DNA of 64,000 nucleotides from Fundidesulfovibrio putealis DSM 16056 (lineage in GTDB: Bacteria > Desulfobacterota > Desulfovibrionia > Desulfovibrionales > Desulfovibrionaceae), in contig NZ_AUBQ01000006.1 in assembly GCF_000429325.1 (NCBI RefSeq), forward strand, positions 62,001 through 126,000, given 5' to 3'. The position numbers were made by a program, and so were the translations under genes. This document shows positions 9,250 through 17,462 of the stretch, piece by piece. The notes under the pieces were generated by a model that worked only from the letters and a program-made list of their open reading frames with translations, was not told where the DNA came from and made no database searches. The number at the start of each line of letters is the position of its first letter. Position 1 is the first letter of the stretch.

Positions 9250-10551
9250 TTAGTGGACCGGGCCCTGCTTGGCGTACTTCACCAAGAGGTAGATGTCGAC
9301 GATGCCCAGGAAGGCGTACACGATGATGAACGCCGCCAGCGAGATGGCCACCTGGGAGGGGTCCACCGGGGAGACCGCGTCCTTGGTCCGCATGAGCCCG
9401 TGGACGATCCAGGGCTGACGTCCCACCTCGGCCACGGCCCAGCCCGCCTGGATGGCGATGTAGGGCAGCGGCAAGGCCCAGATCATGGCGCGCAGATAGG
9501 CGGGGTATTCGGTCAGCTTGTTGGATTTCCACCAGCCGAAGAACGCCAGGAGCGGGAACAGCGTCCCCAGGATCACCATGATGCGGAAGCTCCAGAAGGT
9601 GATGCCCACGGGGGGACGGTCTTCGGGCTTGAAGTCCAGAAGTCCTTTCACCTCGGCGTTGGGGTCGTTGAAGGCCAGCATGGACAAGAGGCCCGGGATG
9701 CCGAAGGCTTCCACCGAGTTCTTCTCGTTGGCCGCGTCGGGGATGGTCAGCAGGTACATGGGGGCGTTTTTCTGGGTGTGCCAGTGCGCTTCCATGGCCG
9801 CGAGCTTGGCGGGCTGGATCTGGGCGACCTCGTTGCCGTGCAGGTGGCCATGCGCGACCAGCACCACTGAGAAGATCAGCGACATCACCGCCCCGTACTT
9901 GAAGGAGCTGGTGAAGAACGTCACTTCGTTCTTGCGCAGCAGGTGCCAGGAGGACACCGCCATCACGAAGAAGCCCGACAGCAAAAACGCCGCCGACAGC
10001 GTGTGGATGTACTGGCTCCAGGCGAAGGGGTTGGTGATCAGCGCCACGAAGTCGTCGAGCTCGGCGCGTCCGTTTCGCATCACGTAGCCCAGCGGGTTCT
10101 GCATGAAGCCGTTGGCGATGATGATCCACAGGGCCGAGAGGTTGGCCGCGAAGGCCGCCAGACAGATGGCTGTGGCGTGCATGCGTTTGGAGAGCTTGTC
10201 CCAGCCGAACACCCACACGCCGATCATGGTGGATTCCAGGAAGAACGCCACGGATGCCTCGATGGCCAGCAGGGGGCCGAAGATGTCGCCCACGTAGGCC
10301 GAATAGCGCGACCAGTTGGTGCCGAACTGGAATTCGAGGGTTATGCCGGTGACGATGCCTATTGCGAAGTTGATGAGAAAGAGTTTGCCCCAGTACTTGG
10401 CCATCTTCTTGTACATTTCATCGCCGGTGCGGACGTATTTTGTCTCCATGAGCGCAACGATGATGGAGAGTCCCAGCGTCAGCGGAACGAAGATGAAATG
10501 GAAGAAGGTGGCGGCGGCAAACTGCAAACGGGAAAGCATCAAGGTGTCCAT
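9250..10551 (-). CDS. cydA: cytochrome bd quinol oxidase subunit I
   Basis: Large haem-bearing subunit of the bd oxidase. The sequence shows H18 (haem b595 ligand), E98 and E106 of the proton path, H183 (haem b558 ligand, in YIHTL), and GRQPW in the C-terminal part. At 433 residues it is the short type, without the long E. coli Q-loop insertion. A good ribosome-binding site (AGGAGAG) precedes the ATG at 10551. It lies 134 bases after the Rrf2 regulator on the same strand, so regulator and oxidase probably form one transcription unit. Confidence 0.96.
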   Translation of the reverse strand: MDTLMLSRLQFAAATFFHFIFVPLTLGLSIIVALMETKYVRTGDEMYKKMAKYWGKLFLINFAIGIVTGITLEFQFGTNWSRYSAYVGDIFGPLLAIEASVAFFLESTMIGVWVFGWDKLSKRMHATAICLAAFAANLSALWIIIANGFMQNPLGYVMRNGRAELDDFVALITNPFAWSQYIHTLSAAFLLSGFFVMAVSSWHLLRKNEVTFFTSSFKYGAVMSLIFSVVLVAHGHLHGNEVAQIQPAKLAAMEAHWHTQKNAPMYLLTIPDAANEKNSVEAFGIPGLLSMLAFNDPNAEVKGLLDFKPEDRPPVGITFWSFRIMVILGTLFPLLAFFGWWKSNKLTEYPAYLRAMIWALPLPYIAIQAGWAVAEVGRQPWIVHGLMRTKDAVSPVDPSQVAISLAAFIIVYAFLGIVDIYLLVKYAKQGPVH

Positions 10552-10685
10552 GCGCCTTCTCTCCTATGCCTGGCCGGTTGAAAGGTGATGCCTGTTGTCA
10601 CGATTGATTGATCCGAACTCCAATTCCTTAACCACTCACTGCACTGCTTCGCCGCACTCTGGACAAACTGCGCGGCATCCGGCTC

Positions 10686-11147
10686 TCAGGGGAGTCTGGC
10701 CACGGGGACGTTGCGTTTGGCGTGCACGTCGGAGCCGGGGCAGTCGTCGCTGGCCGCCAGATCCGAAAAGCTCGCCGAACGCAGCGTGTCCCGAAACTGC
10801 GTCCTGGCCTTGTCCCAGACGCGGTGCACGGCGCAGAAACGGCTGCGTCCGCATTCCTGGGGCCTGGAAAGACACTCATTCACCAGTATTTCTCCGTCGA
10901 TGGCTTCCACGACCATTAGCAGAGAAATATCGCCCGGGGGAAGCGCCAATTCATAACCGCCGCGCGCTCCCTGGCGCACCACCAGGACGCCCGCCTTGGC
11001 CAGGCCCTGGACGATCTTGCCCAGGAAGGCCATGGGGATGTCCATGGCCTCGGACACCTCGCGGCGGCTGGCCAGTTGCCCCGGGGGGCGTTTGGCCAGG
11101 TAGAGCACGCAGCGGATGGCGTATTCGGCGGCACGGGTCAGTTTCAT
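10686..11147 (-). CDS. Rrf2-family transcriptional regulator with three cluster-type cysteines
   Basis: A 153-residue winged-helix regulator starting MKLTRAAEYAIR, as in IscR and NsrR. The reading-head region carries SRREVSEAMDIPMAFLGKIVQGL and RGGYELA. Cysteines C92, C99 and C105 match, with one extra spacer residue, the three Fe-S ligands of IscR (C92, C98, C104), so it probably binds an iron-sulfur cluster. Being upstream of cydAB on the same strand, it is a likely oxygen, NO or redox sensor for the oxidase. A 20-base palindrome 17 bases before its ATG suggests autoregulation. The effector is not known. Confidence 0.88.
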   Translation of the reverse strand: MKLTRAAEYAIRCVLYLAKRPPGQLASRREVSEAMDIPMAFLGKIVQGLAKAGVLVVRQGARGGYELALPPGDISLLMVVEAIDGEILVNECLSRPQECGRSRFCAVHRVWDKARTQFRDTLRSASFSDLAASDDCPGSDVHAKRNVPVARLP

Positions 11148-11163
11148 GCGGTTCCTCAGTAGG

Positions 11164-11183
11164 ACAAATAAGAGCTTGTTTGT
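11164..11183 (-). promoter_or_regulatory. candidate Rrf2 operator palindrome
   Basis: ACAAATAAGAGCTTGTTTGT matches its own reverse complement at 16 of 20 positions. It lies 17 bases upstream of the Rrf2 start. A single similar half-site (GGACAAAC) also occurs near 10668 in the gap before cydA. The rest of 11184-11461 holds no gene I can support and no clear terminator. Confidence 0.6.
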
Positions 11184-11461
11184 CTCATATGCCTATGCCT
11201 GAAACCTGTCAACGCGAATCAGGGGAATATGCGGTATTTTTCCGAGCAATGCCGCAGGGATTTCCTGCGCGCCGAGGCAGAGGCAGCGGGTTGTCAATGT
11301 CAGGGGGCATGAAGCCATCAGGTCCGCGCCGGGGCGGCGCCGGGAATCAACCCGCGTGGAGACTCAGGACAGACCTAAATCTGCATTGAGGTCTTGAAGG
11401 CAAGGGCGTGAGGTTCTGCAATATGTCTGCAGGCGTACCCATGTTTAGCAGGGGGGTGCTG

Positions 11462-12532
11462 CTAGGGCTTGTTCTTGTCCAGCGGGGCCACAGCCTGAAG
11501 CCAGGGCATGTGCCTGCGCAGGGTCATGGCCAGGCCCTCGGCCAGGGCGCGGTTCACCCAGGTTTTCAGGAGCTTGTGCAGTGAGACGTCCACCTGTCCC
11601 AGGTACCAGAAGGCCCCCATGCACAAAACCAGGGCGATGAGCCCGGCGATGAGTCCGGGAGGCTGGCCGGTAATGGCTGTCCAGCGGTCCAGTACCAGGA
11701 TGATGATGTTGGAGTGCACAAGGTAGAGCGCGTAGGAGTAGTCGCCCAGTTGCGCCAGCAGTCTGGGGGAGCGCACCCGGCTCTCCAGGCGGATGAGCCA
11801 GTCGATGAGCAGGCAGGAAATCACGCCCAGGGTGTACAGCACGGCGTAGGCCTGCGAGTACAGCACCGAGATGACGCAGGTGGTCGCCAGGGCCACCTGG
11901 GCGGCCCAGGCCTGCGTCGCGGGTTCGTTTCTGCGCTGGATGTAATAGAATGTCAGCGCGCCCAGGATGAAGGAGTAGTTCCAGATGGAGAGCCAGATGG
12001 AGGCGACGTTCGGCAGCGGCTTGGGCGGCGTGAAGCCGGAGATGTCCGAGAGGATCACCGCGAACAGCCATGCCAGCAGGAACGCCGGGAAGTGCCGGTT
12101 CCATTTCGGGCGGCAGAAGAAGGCGCAGATGAAATAGTACCAGATCTCGTAGACCAGGGTCCATTCTATGCCCAGCTTGTAGCTCTTGCCCATGCCGAAG
12201 GGCAGCAGGGAAAGAACGGCGGGGAGGTTGTCGAAATCAAGCGGCATGCTGGTGAAGGCACGCAACACAAACGATATGGCCACCACCAGGAAGTAGGTGG
12301 GATAGACGCGCAGCAGGCGTTGCACCAGGAAGTTGGGAGCGCAGCGGTCCACCAGGAAGGCCATGAAATAACCGGATATTGCGAAAAAACCGCAGGGGAT
12401 GCCGCCGAAGATGTTCGGCATGAAGTCAAAAAGGGACGGATCGCCCGAGCGTGCGAGATATATCTTGATATGCATGAACACGACGCCCACGCATAGCAGG
12501 CCTCGAAGGGCTTGGATCAGAGTATAAGTCAT
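11462..12532 (-). CDS. membrane acyltransferase, family 3 (OafA/YrhL type)
   Basis: A 356-residue integral membrane acyltransferase. It begins IQALRGLLCVGVVFMHIKIY, with the catalytic-type H21 of this family, and continues FFAISGYFMAF and a series of about ten membrane segments. Such proteins transfer acetyl or other acyl groups to surface sugars. It stands alone between cyd and roo, so the target glycan is unknown. The start has only a weak purine stretch (AAAGA). A sigma70-like promoter lies 70 to 100 bases upstream. Confidence 0.8.
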   Translation of the reverse strand: MTYTLIQALRGLLCVGVVFMHIKIYLARSGDPSLFDFMPNIFGGIPCGFFAISGYFMAFLVDRCAPNFLVQRLLRVYPTYFLVVAISFVLRAFTSMPLDFDNLPAVLSLLPFGMGKSYKLGIEWTLVYEIWYYFICAFFCRPKWNRHFPAFLLAWLFAVILSDISGFTPPKPLPNVASIWLSIWNYSFILGALTFYYIQRRNEPATQAWAAQVALATTCVISVLYSQAYAVLYTLGVISCLLIDWLIRLESRVRSPRLLAQLGDYSYALYLVHSNIIILVLDRWTAITGQPPGLIAGLIALVLCMGAFWYLGQVDVSLHKLLKTWVNRALAEGLAMTLRRHMPWLQAVAPLDKNKP

Positions 12533-12558
12533 TCTTTATGATGCTGGTTAGGGCAAGG

Positions 12559-12573
12559 TGAGCTAAATGCTCA
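12559..12573. promoter_or_regulatory. short palindrome in the acyltransferase leader
   Basis: TGAGCTAAATGCTCA is a perfect 5-base-arm inverted repeat. It lies between the predicted start of transcription and the ATG of the acyltransferase, a usual place for an operator. No regulator is known. Confidence 0.3.
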
Positions 12574-12602
12574 AACTGACAGGATAAAGTATCCAAAGGC
12601 AA

Positions 12603-12631
12603 GATTTAGCAAATTTCCAGGGCACGGTCAA
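12603..12631 (-). promoter_or_regulatory. sigma70-like promoter of the acyltransferase gene
   Basis: On the minus strand TTGACC and TAAATC are separated by 17 bases, leaving a leader of about 64 bases to the ATG at 12532. The surrounding region is markedly more AT-rich than the genes. Confidence 0.5.
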
Positions 12632-12722
12632 CGCGGACAGTGCAACAGACGCGGCGGTCCGATGCCCGCATGCAAGACAGAGCCGGGCGTATTGGGCTCA
12701 GTTACAGTCGCTGGAACATGCA

Positions 12723-12751
12723 AAAGGGGGACGGCCAAGCCGCCCCCCTTT
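12723..12751 (-). terminator. terminator of the rubredoxin-roo unit
   Basis: Hairpin AAAGGGGG / CCCCCTTT with an inner CGGC / GCCG step. On the minus strand it is followed by TTTTG. It sits 18 bases after the roo stop. Confidence 0.8.
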
Positions 12752-12768
12752 GAGATGCGCTATGTGAT

Positions 12769-13974
12769 TCAGGAGGCTGCGATCTTGGCCTGGAGAGTCT
12801 TGGCCACGTTGCGGCCCATCTCCACGCAGGCCTTGAGCTGGTCGTGGGTGGGCCTGTTCTTGGCGCGCACGCCTTCCACCATGTCGAAGTGCATGGCGGC
12901 CAGGGCTTCGTTTACCAGTTTGAGGGACTCGCCGCTCCAGCCATAGGAGCCAAACGCCGCAGCGACCTTGTTCAGGGGCTTCAGGCCCTTCATGTAGGTC
13001 AGCATGGCTGAGACCAGGGGCAGCACGCCGTTGTTGTGGGTGGCGGAGCCCACCACGACCGCCCCGGCCTCGAACACCTCGGCCATCACGTCGGAGTGGT
13101 GGTCGGACTTGAGCGACATCACCCGCACGGGGGTTCCGGCCTCGACCAGCCCTTCGGCGATGGCGTGGGCCATCCTCTCGGTGGAGCGCCACATGGTGTC
13201 GTAGAACACCACGGCACGGTTGACGGGCTTTTGCAGGGCGAAGCGGCGGTAGTCGTCCAGCACGCGGGCCACGCCCTCGCCGCGCCAGATCAGGCCGTGG
13301 TCCGGGGCGATCATGTCCACGGGCCAGCCCAGCTTGCCGAATTCGTCCAGGAGCTTCAGCGTCACGGAGGAGAAGGGCAGCACGATGTTGGCGTAGTAGC
13401 GCGACAGCTGCCTGGCCAGTTCGCCCTGGTCCACCTCGTCGGCGAAGCGCGCGGAGGTGGCGTAGTTCTGGCCGAAGGCGTCGGAGGAGATAAGGAGCTT
13501 GTCTTCCTCCACGTAGGTCATCATGGAGTCGGGCCAGTGCAGCATGCGGGTTTCGACGAAGCGCAGGGTGCGGCTGCCGATGGAGACGCTGTCGCCGGTC
13601 TTGACCACCTGGAGCGGCCAGCCCGAAATGTCGTAGTATTCCTTGAGGGCCTTTTCGCCCATGACAGAGCAGAAGATCTTCTCGGGCTTGCAGGCTTTCA
13701 CCAGCTCGGGCAGCGCGCCGGAGTGGTCGGGCTCCACGTGGTTGACCACGATGTAGTCCACCTCGGAGGGCGGCATCACGTGGGCGATGTTGCACAGAAG
13801 TTTCCCGGCGAAACGGTCTTCAACCGTGTCGATGACGGTGTTCTTCTGGTCCTTGATGAGAAACGCGTTGTATGTGGTGCCCTGGGGGGACAGGGAGTAG
13901 CCGTGGAAGTTGCGGCGGTCCCAGTCCACGGCGCCAATCCAGTATATGTCTTTTTTGATCTCGGCGGCAGTCAT
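12769..13974 (-). CDS. roo: rubredoxin:oxygen oxidoreductase (flavodiiron protein)
   Basis: Cytoplasmic oxygen reductase that takes electrons from rubredoxin and reduces O2 (or NO) to harmless product. The N-terminal beta-lactamase-like domain has all diiron ligands in the Desulfovibrio gigas pattern: H79, E81, D83, H146, D165 and H226. The C-terminal flavodoxin domain starts near residue 255 (VFYDTMWRSTERMAHAI). At 401 residues the length is normal. The start is preceded by GAGG seven bases away. The rubredoxin gene, its direct electron donor, lies just upstream on the same strand, with a strong hairpin in between. Confidence 0.96.
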   Translation of the reverse strand: MTAAEIKKDIYWIGAVDWDRRNFHGYSLSPQGTTYNAFLIKDQKNTVIDTVEDRFAGKLLCNIAHVMPPSEVDYIVVNHVEPDHSGALPELVKACKPEKIFCSVMGEKALKEYYDISGWPLQVVKTGDSVSIGSRTLRFVETRMLHWPDSMMTYVEEDKLLISSDAFGQNYATSARFADEVDQGELARQLSRYYANIVLPFSSVTLKLLDEFGKLGWPVDMIAPDHGLIWRGEGVARVLDDYRRFALQKPVNRAVVFYDTMWRSTERMAHAIAEGLVEAGTPVRVMSLKSDHHSDVMAEVFEAGAVVVGSATHNNGVLPLVSAMLTYMKGLKPLNKVAAAFGSYGWSGESLKLVNEALAAMHFDMVEGVRAKNRPTHDQLKACVEMGRNVAKTLQAKIAAS

Positions 13975-14008
13975 TTCGGTACCTCGAAAGGGGGGGGATG
14001 GAAGAAAG

Positions 14009-14048
14009 GCAAAGGGCCCGCCGCCCGGCGGGGCGGCGGGCCCTTTGC
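14009..14048 (-). other. strong hairpin between rubredoxin and roo
   Basis: An 18-base perfect inverted repeat (14009-14026 and 14031-14048) with a 4-base loop lies between the rubredoxin stop and the roo start. There is no long T-run after it on the minus strand. It may act as a partial terminator or an RNA-processing or stability element that sets different levels of the two proteins. Confidence 0.65.
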
Positions 14049-14057
14049 AAGACGGGC

Positions 14058-14216
14058 TTATTCCTTGACGAATTCGCTTTTGGGTGCTCCGCAGACGGGA
14101 CAGGCCCAGTCGTCGGGCACTTTATCCCAGCTGGTGCCGGGGGAGACGCCGTTTTCGGGGTCGCCCTCGGCGGGATCGTACACATATCCACAGACGTTGC
14201 AGACGTACTTATCCAT
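14058..14216 (-). CDS. rub: rubredoxin
   Basis: A 52-residue electron carrier with a single Fe(Cys)4 site. Cysteines C6, C9, C39 and C42 (CNVCG and CPVCG) and the core [13 protein letters not shown] and DWACP are complete. It supplies electrons to Roo, encoded downstream. The ribosome-binding site AGGAGG is five bases before the ATG. It is preceded by an unusually long region of about 230 bases with structured character. Confidence 0.97.
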   Translation of the reverse strand: MDKYVCNVCGYVYDPAEGDPENGVSPGTSWDKVPDDWACPVCGAPKSEFVKE

Positions 14217-14453
14217 GTGGCCTCCTGAAGAAATGTCGGGAGCAAGCTACCATCTTTTGGCCCTCAGCGCCGGGTTCGCCCAAGGGCGAATCCTTGCCTG
14301 AGCGGCAAAGAGGTCAAGGCTCCTGACTACAATCGAAGCGGCGTAACGCTCCGAACAAGCGGGCTATACCCGGTTTACCAGCCGTTGTGAATGGGTTTGG
14401 GCATCTGCCTGGGAGGAGATGACTACAAAGCCCGGCTCACGGTTTTAATTCTA
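14217..14453 (-). ncRNA. structured leader or small RNA upstream of rubredoxin (unassigned)
   Basis: This gap holds no gene, but on the minus strand it contains many nested inverted repeats. An outer GCCGGG (14431-14436) can pair with CCCGGC (14269-14274). Inside are GGGC/GCCC around ATCT/AGAT, a 7-base hairpin CGGAGCG/CGCTTCG, and GATTCGCCC/GGGCGAACC. The 9-mer TTGTAGTCA occurs twice. The first hairpin loop carries CCTCC, complementary to the GGAGG before rubredoxin. A TAGAAT (14448-14453) and a TTGACA (14474-14479) stand upstream, but their 20-base spacing is too long for a standard promoter. I cannot match this to a known RNA family. Confidence 0.4.
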
Positions 14454-14475
14454 TCTTTCCAACAGGGGGACATTG

Positions 14476-16515
14476 TCAAGCCTGAAGTGCTTGTCGCGAT
14501 TCGCTCTGGCCCGAAAATTTTTCCGCAAGCCTCGCCAGATGGTTGGACATGTCGCGCACGGAGCTGATGCGCTGGTTGGCCTCTTGGATGCGTGCGGCGA
14601 TGTCCTGCGAAAGGCCGTTGATGTGGCCCACGTTCTCGTTGATGGTCTCGCTGGTGGAGGACTGCTCCTCTGCCGCCGAGGCGATGGTCCGTATCATGTC
14701 CGCGATGCGGTTGGACTGCTCCACGATGTCCGCAAAGACCTTGCCGGTTCCCTCGGCCATGGCGGCAGCCTGCTCCACGGCGTCCTTGGTGCCTGCCATG
14801 CCGGATGCCGCGCGGCTGGTGCCGTCCTGGATCTGCGTGACCGCCTGGGCCACTTCGGCGGTGGCCTGCATGGTCTTCTCTGCCAGTTTGCGCACCTCGT
14901 CGGCCACCACGGCGAAGCCTCGCCCGGCGTCACCGGCTCGGGCCGCCTCGATGGCCGCGTTCAGGGCCAGCAGGTTGGTCTGGTCGGCGATGTCGCCCAC
15001 CACGTCCATGATCCTGCCGATGTTCATGGCGCGGTCCTTGAGCTCTCCCAGCGAACCGGCCAGCTCTTCGGCCCTCGATGCCACCAGGCGCGTCTCGCTG
15101 GCTGTGCGGGTGACCTCCTGTCCGCCTTCCCTGGCCACGGTGTTGGCCTTGTCCGAGGCCTTGGCGGTCTCCCCGGCGTTTCTGGCCACTTCGAGCACCG
15201 TGTCGTTCATCTGGTCCATGGCCTTGGTCAGCGTGGAGGTCTGTGCGGCGGTCTCATCCACGCTTGAAGCCAGCGATTCCATCTGCTGGGACAGCTCCCT
15301 GGCGGATGAGGACAGGTCGGCCGACACGCGGCGCACTTCCTGGGCCACCTCCATGAGGTTCATGCGCTGTTCCTCGATGCGCAGCTTGGCCTCTTCTTCC
15401 TCCGTGAGGTCCATGAACACGGCGATGACGCCCAGGGCCTGCCCTTTCGCGCCGCGCAGGGGCGAAATTTCATAGTGCAGCGGGAAAATGACGCCGTCGC
15501 CGCGCTCGTAGTGGAGCTTGCCGCTTGCCGCCTGTCCGGACTTCATCACGTCCGCAGCCAGGGTGATGGGCGCGCCGCCCTCGCTCAGGGTGATGTCCGC
15601 GTGGCGGCAGGCCAGGTCTGTCACGTCTTTTCCCAGGATTTCGGCCAGCTGCGGGTTCACGAAACAGAACTCGCCGGATTCGTCGGTCACGAAGACGGGT
15701 ATGTTCATGCCGGCCAGGACGCTTTTGTTGTACTCGAGCTGGTCCTGGATGGTGCGCACCATGCCCGCCAGATCGCGCGAGAGGCCTGAGAGCTCGTCCT
15801 GGCCGGACATGGTGAAGTCCACGTCGTGGCGGCCCTGGCGCACCAGCGACGTGTTGGAGGCGATGGTGCGGATGCGGTTAAGCACCGCGCGGCGCATGAA
15901 CCAGGTGACCAGCCCCAGGAGCAGCAGCAGCCCGGCCAGCGAGATGAGCGCCCCCATGAGCTGGTCGCGTCCGGTCTGGGCCACGGTGGGGGAGATGTCC
16001 TGCATGACGACCACCGCGCCGAGCACTGCCTTGGCCGAGCCGTGGCAGTGATGGCACTCGGGTTCGTTTTTGATGGGCTTGGTCATGGCCAGCAGGTGCT
16101 TGCCGCCCTGGCTGGTGCGGGCGGAGCCTTCCGACCCGGCGAGGCTCCTGGCAACCAGGGCGCTCACGTCCTGGTTGCCCAGGAGGGGGGCGAGATCCTT
16201 TCGCAGGGCGGCCTTGTCCGTGGAGTAGGTGACGTTGCCCTTGAAGTCAGTGAGGAAGATGGTGGAGGCCGCGTCGCGCTTTGCCACCTTCTCGAACACG
16301 TGGGCGGTCTCGGTGTTTTTGCCCAGGCGCATGGGCTCTTCCACGGCCATGAGGATGAGGTCGGCGGTGCGCTCCGAGCTGGCCGAGACCAGCTCCATGG
16401 TGGATCGGTTCTGCCAGGCTGTGTTGGCCGCGAACAGTCCCCCGAAAACCACCACGGAGACCGCCGTGATCAGCAGAAGAACCCGGACGCCTAACGACTG
16501 GTAAAACAGGTGCAT
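14476..16515 (-). CDS. methyl-accepting chemotaxis protein with periplasmic c-type haem and PAS domain
   Basis: A 679-residue chemoreceptor. TM1 is at about 11-31 and TM2 at about 186-207. The periplasmic sensor contains CHHCH (C154, C157, H158), a covalent haem c site. HAMP follows, then a PAS domain (about 262-375) and the MCP signalling domain with the hairpin-tip core EVRKLAEKT. This layout recalls DcrA of D. vulgaris, a haem-containing oxygen or redox sensor. Its start has GAGGAGG upstream. It follows the tetrahaem cytochrome gene on the same strand and precedes rubredoxin-roo, fitting an oxygen-behaviour role. Confidence 0.9.
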   Translation of the reverse strand: MHLFYQSLGVRVLLLITAVSVVVFGGLFAANTAWQNRSTMELVSASSERTADLILMAVEEPMRLGKNTETAHVFEKVAKRDAASTIFLTDFKGNVTYSTDKAALRKDLAPLLGNQDVSALVARSLAGSEGSARTSQGGKHLLAMTKPIKNEPECHHCHGSAKAVLGAVVVMQDISPTVAQTGRDQLMGALISLAGLLLLLGLVTWFMRRAVLNRIRTIASNTSLVRQGRHDVDFTMSGQDELSGLSRDLAGMVRTIQDQLEYNKSVLAGMNIPVFVTDESGEFCFVNPQLAEILGKDVTDLACRHADITLSEGGAPITLAADVMKSGQAASGKLHYERGDGVIFPLHYEISPLRGAKGQALGVIAVFMDLTEEEEAKLRIEEQRMNLMEVAQEVRRVSADLSSSARELSQQMESLASSVDETAAQTSTLTKAMDQMNDTVLEVARNAGETAKASDKANTVAREGGQEVTRTASETRLVASRAEELAGSLGELKDRAMNIGRIMDVVGDIADQTNLLALNAAIEAARAGDAGRGFAVVADEVRKLAEKTMQATAEVAQAVTQIQDGTSRAASGMAGTKDAVEQAAAMAEGTGKVFADIVEQSNRIADMIRTIASAAEEQSSTSETINENVGHINGLSQDIAARIQEANQRISSVRDMSNHLARLAEKFSGQSESRQALQA

Positions 16516-16631
16516 GCCCGAATCCTCCTCGTGCTGCGTGCTCGAAAATCGCTCATACGGTTCGCAAGGCTGAGCCGCGAGGCTCGTTCAAGATGAACGC
16601 GGCGCAGGGACCACACCCGGCAATCGAAGCG

Positions 16632-17090
16632 CTAATGCGCGCCGCCAAAAAGCATCGGCTTGAACCCGAAGGATTTGACCCGCTGTTCGTTGTGGCAGGT
16701 CTGGCACTGCTCGACAGTCAGTTTTGTCTGGATGAGGCTTTTGTCGCCGGATTGGGCGTGCTCGGACCCGGGGCCGTGGCAGACCTCGCATCCGGCGTTG
16801 GCCAGCTCCGGGGTTTTCTCGACGCTCACGAAGCCGCCGGGCTGGCCATAGCCCGTGGTGTGGCAGGCGTAGCATTCCCGAAGCTCGGCAGGTTCGAGCT
16901 TCGCGGACATGATCTGGATGGACTTGAACGAGTGCGCCTTCTTGGAGAACTTGGAGAAGGACGCATATTCCTTCTGGTGACACTCCGAGCAGGCTTTGGA
17001 ACCGATGAAGGATTTCGGCTGCGCGGCGAACCCGGCGAGCGAAAACCCGAGAATCAACACAACACCAAGGAGAACGGCTGCGGCGCGCAT
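16632..17090 (-). CDS. periplasmic tetrahaem cytochrome c
   Basis: A 152-residue exported cytochrome. A signal peptide covers about residues 1-23 (cleavage near FAAQ). Four CXXCH sites are present: C34-H38, C73-H77, C101-H105 and C129-H133. The pattern IGSKACSECHQKEYASF and GCEVCHGPGSEH recalls the cytochrome c554/c-prime type of multihaem protein. I chose the ATG at 17090 over 17150 because it has an AGGGGG sequence six bases upstream and leads directly into the signal peptide. It lies 116 bases before the haem chemoreceptor on the same strand. Confidence 0.88.
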   Translation of the reverse strand: MRAAAVLLGVVLILGFSLAGFAAQPKSFIGSKACSECHQKEYASFSKFSKKAHSFKSIQIMSAKLEPAELRECYACHTTGYGQPGGFVSVEKTPELANAGCEVCHGPGSEHAQSGDKSLIQTKLTVEQCQTCHNEQRVKSFGFKPMLFGGAH

Positions 17091-17153
17091 GCCCAACCCC
17101 CTACGGCTCAGGTTGAGTGAATAAATACTTCGGGGTCCTGTTACGGCCATATT

Positions 17154-17185
17154 GTGTTGAGAGCAACACGAATTTTCACATTATA
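17154..17185 (-). promoter_or_regulatory. promoter -10 and operator-like palindrome of the cytochrome c gene
   Basis: A consensus TATAAT lies at 17180-17185 on the minus strand; the -35 is not clear. A perfect inverted repeat GTGTTG-4-CAACAC (17154-17169) follows at about +4 to +19, as expected for a repressor site. The remaining gap, 17186-17407, has GC-rich short repeats but no gene or RNA that I recognise. Confidence 0.5.
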
Positions 17186-17407
17186 TCGCGAAATAGCGTA
17201 AATAGGATGGTTTCCCGATTACGTGGCATGCATCAGGGGAGTTGCAGCCCGGTGGAGTACGCAACCGGGAGGCCAGTCCGAACGGGGATACGTCCGGAGC
17301 GGAAGCTTCAAGCAGTCTGGGCACTGCGGTGGCGTGGTTTTGCCGGGGGGAGCAACGTGTCGCGAAACGAAAGAGCGTTGCCGAGGCGTCTTGCGCGAAG
17401 CGCCAAA

Positions 17408-17439
17408 TGAAAAACGGCGGGAGCAAGGGCTCCCGCCGT
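17408..17439 (-). terminator. terminator of purL
   Basis: Perfect 11-base stem (17414-17424 and 17429-17439) with a 4-base loop. It is followed on the minus strand by TTTTT. Confidence 0.9.
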
Positions 17440-17462
17440 CCGTGGTTCGATGTCGTTTCCCG

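Noticed and set aside
12533-12768. Possible small gene between the acyltransferase and roo
   Set aside because: Contains only the acyltransferase promoter and leader and the roo terminator; no frame with a start signal.
14269-14293. GGTTCG...GAATCC resembling a tRNA T-loop
   Set aside because: No acceptor, D or anticodon stems can be drawn around it; it is a simple hairpin within the rubredoxin leader.
17181-17426. 81-codon minus-strand frame between purL and the cytochrome gene
   Set aside because: It overlaps the purL terminator and the cytochrome promoter, lacks a ribosome-binding site and has no recognised motif.
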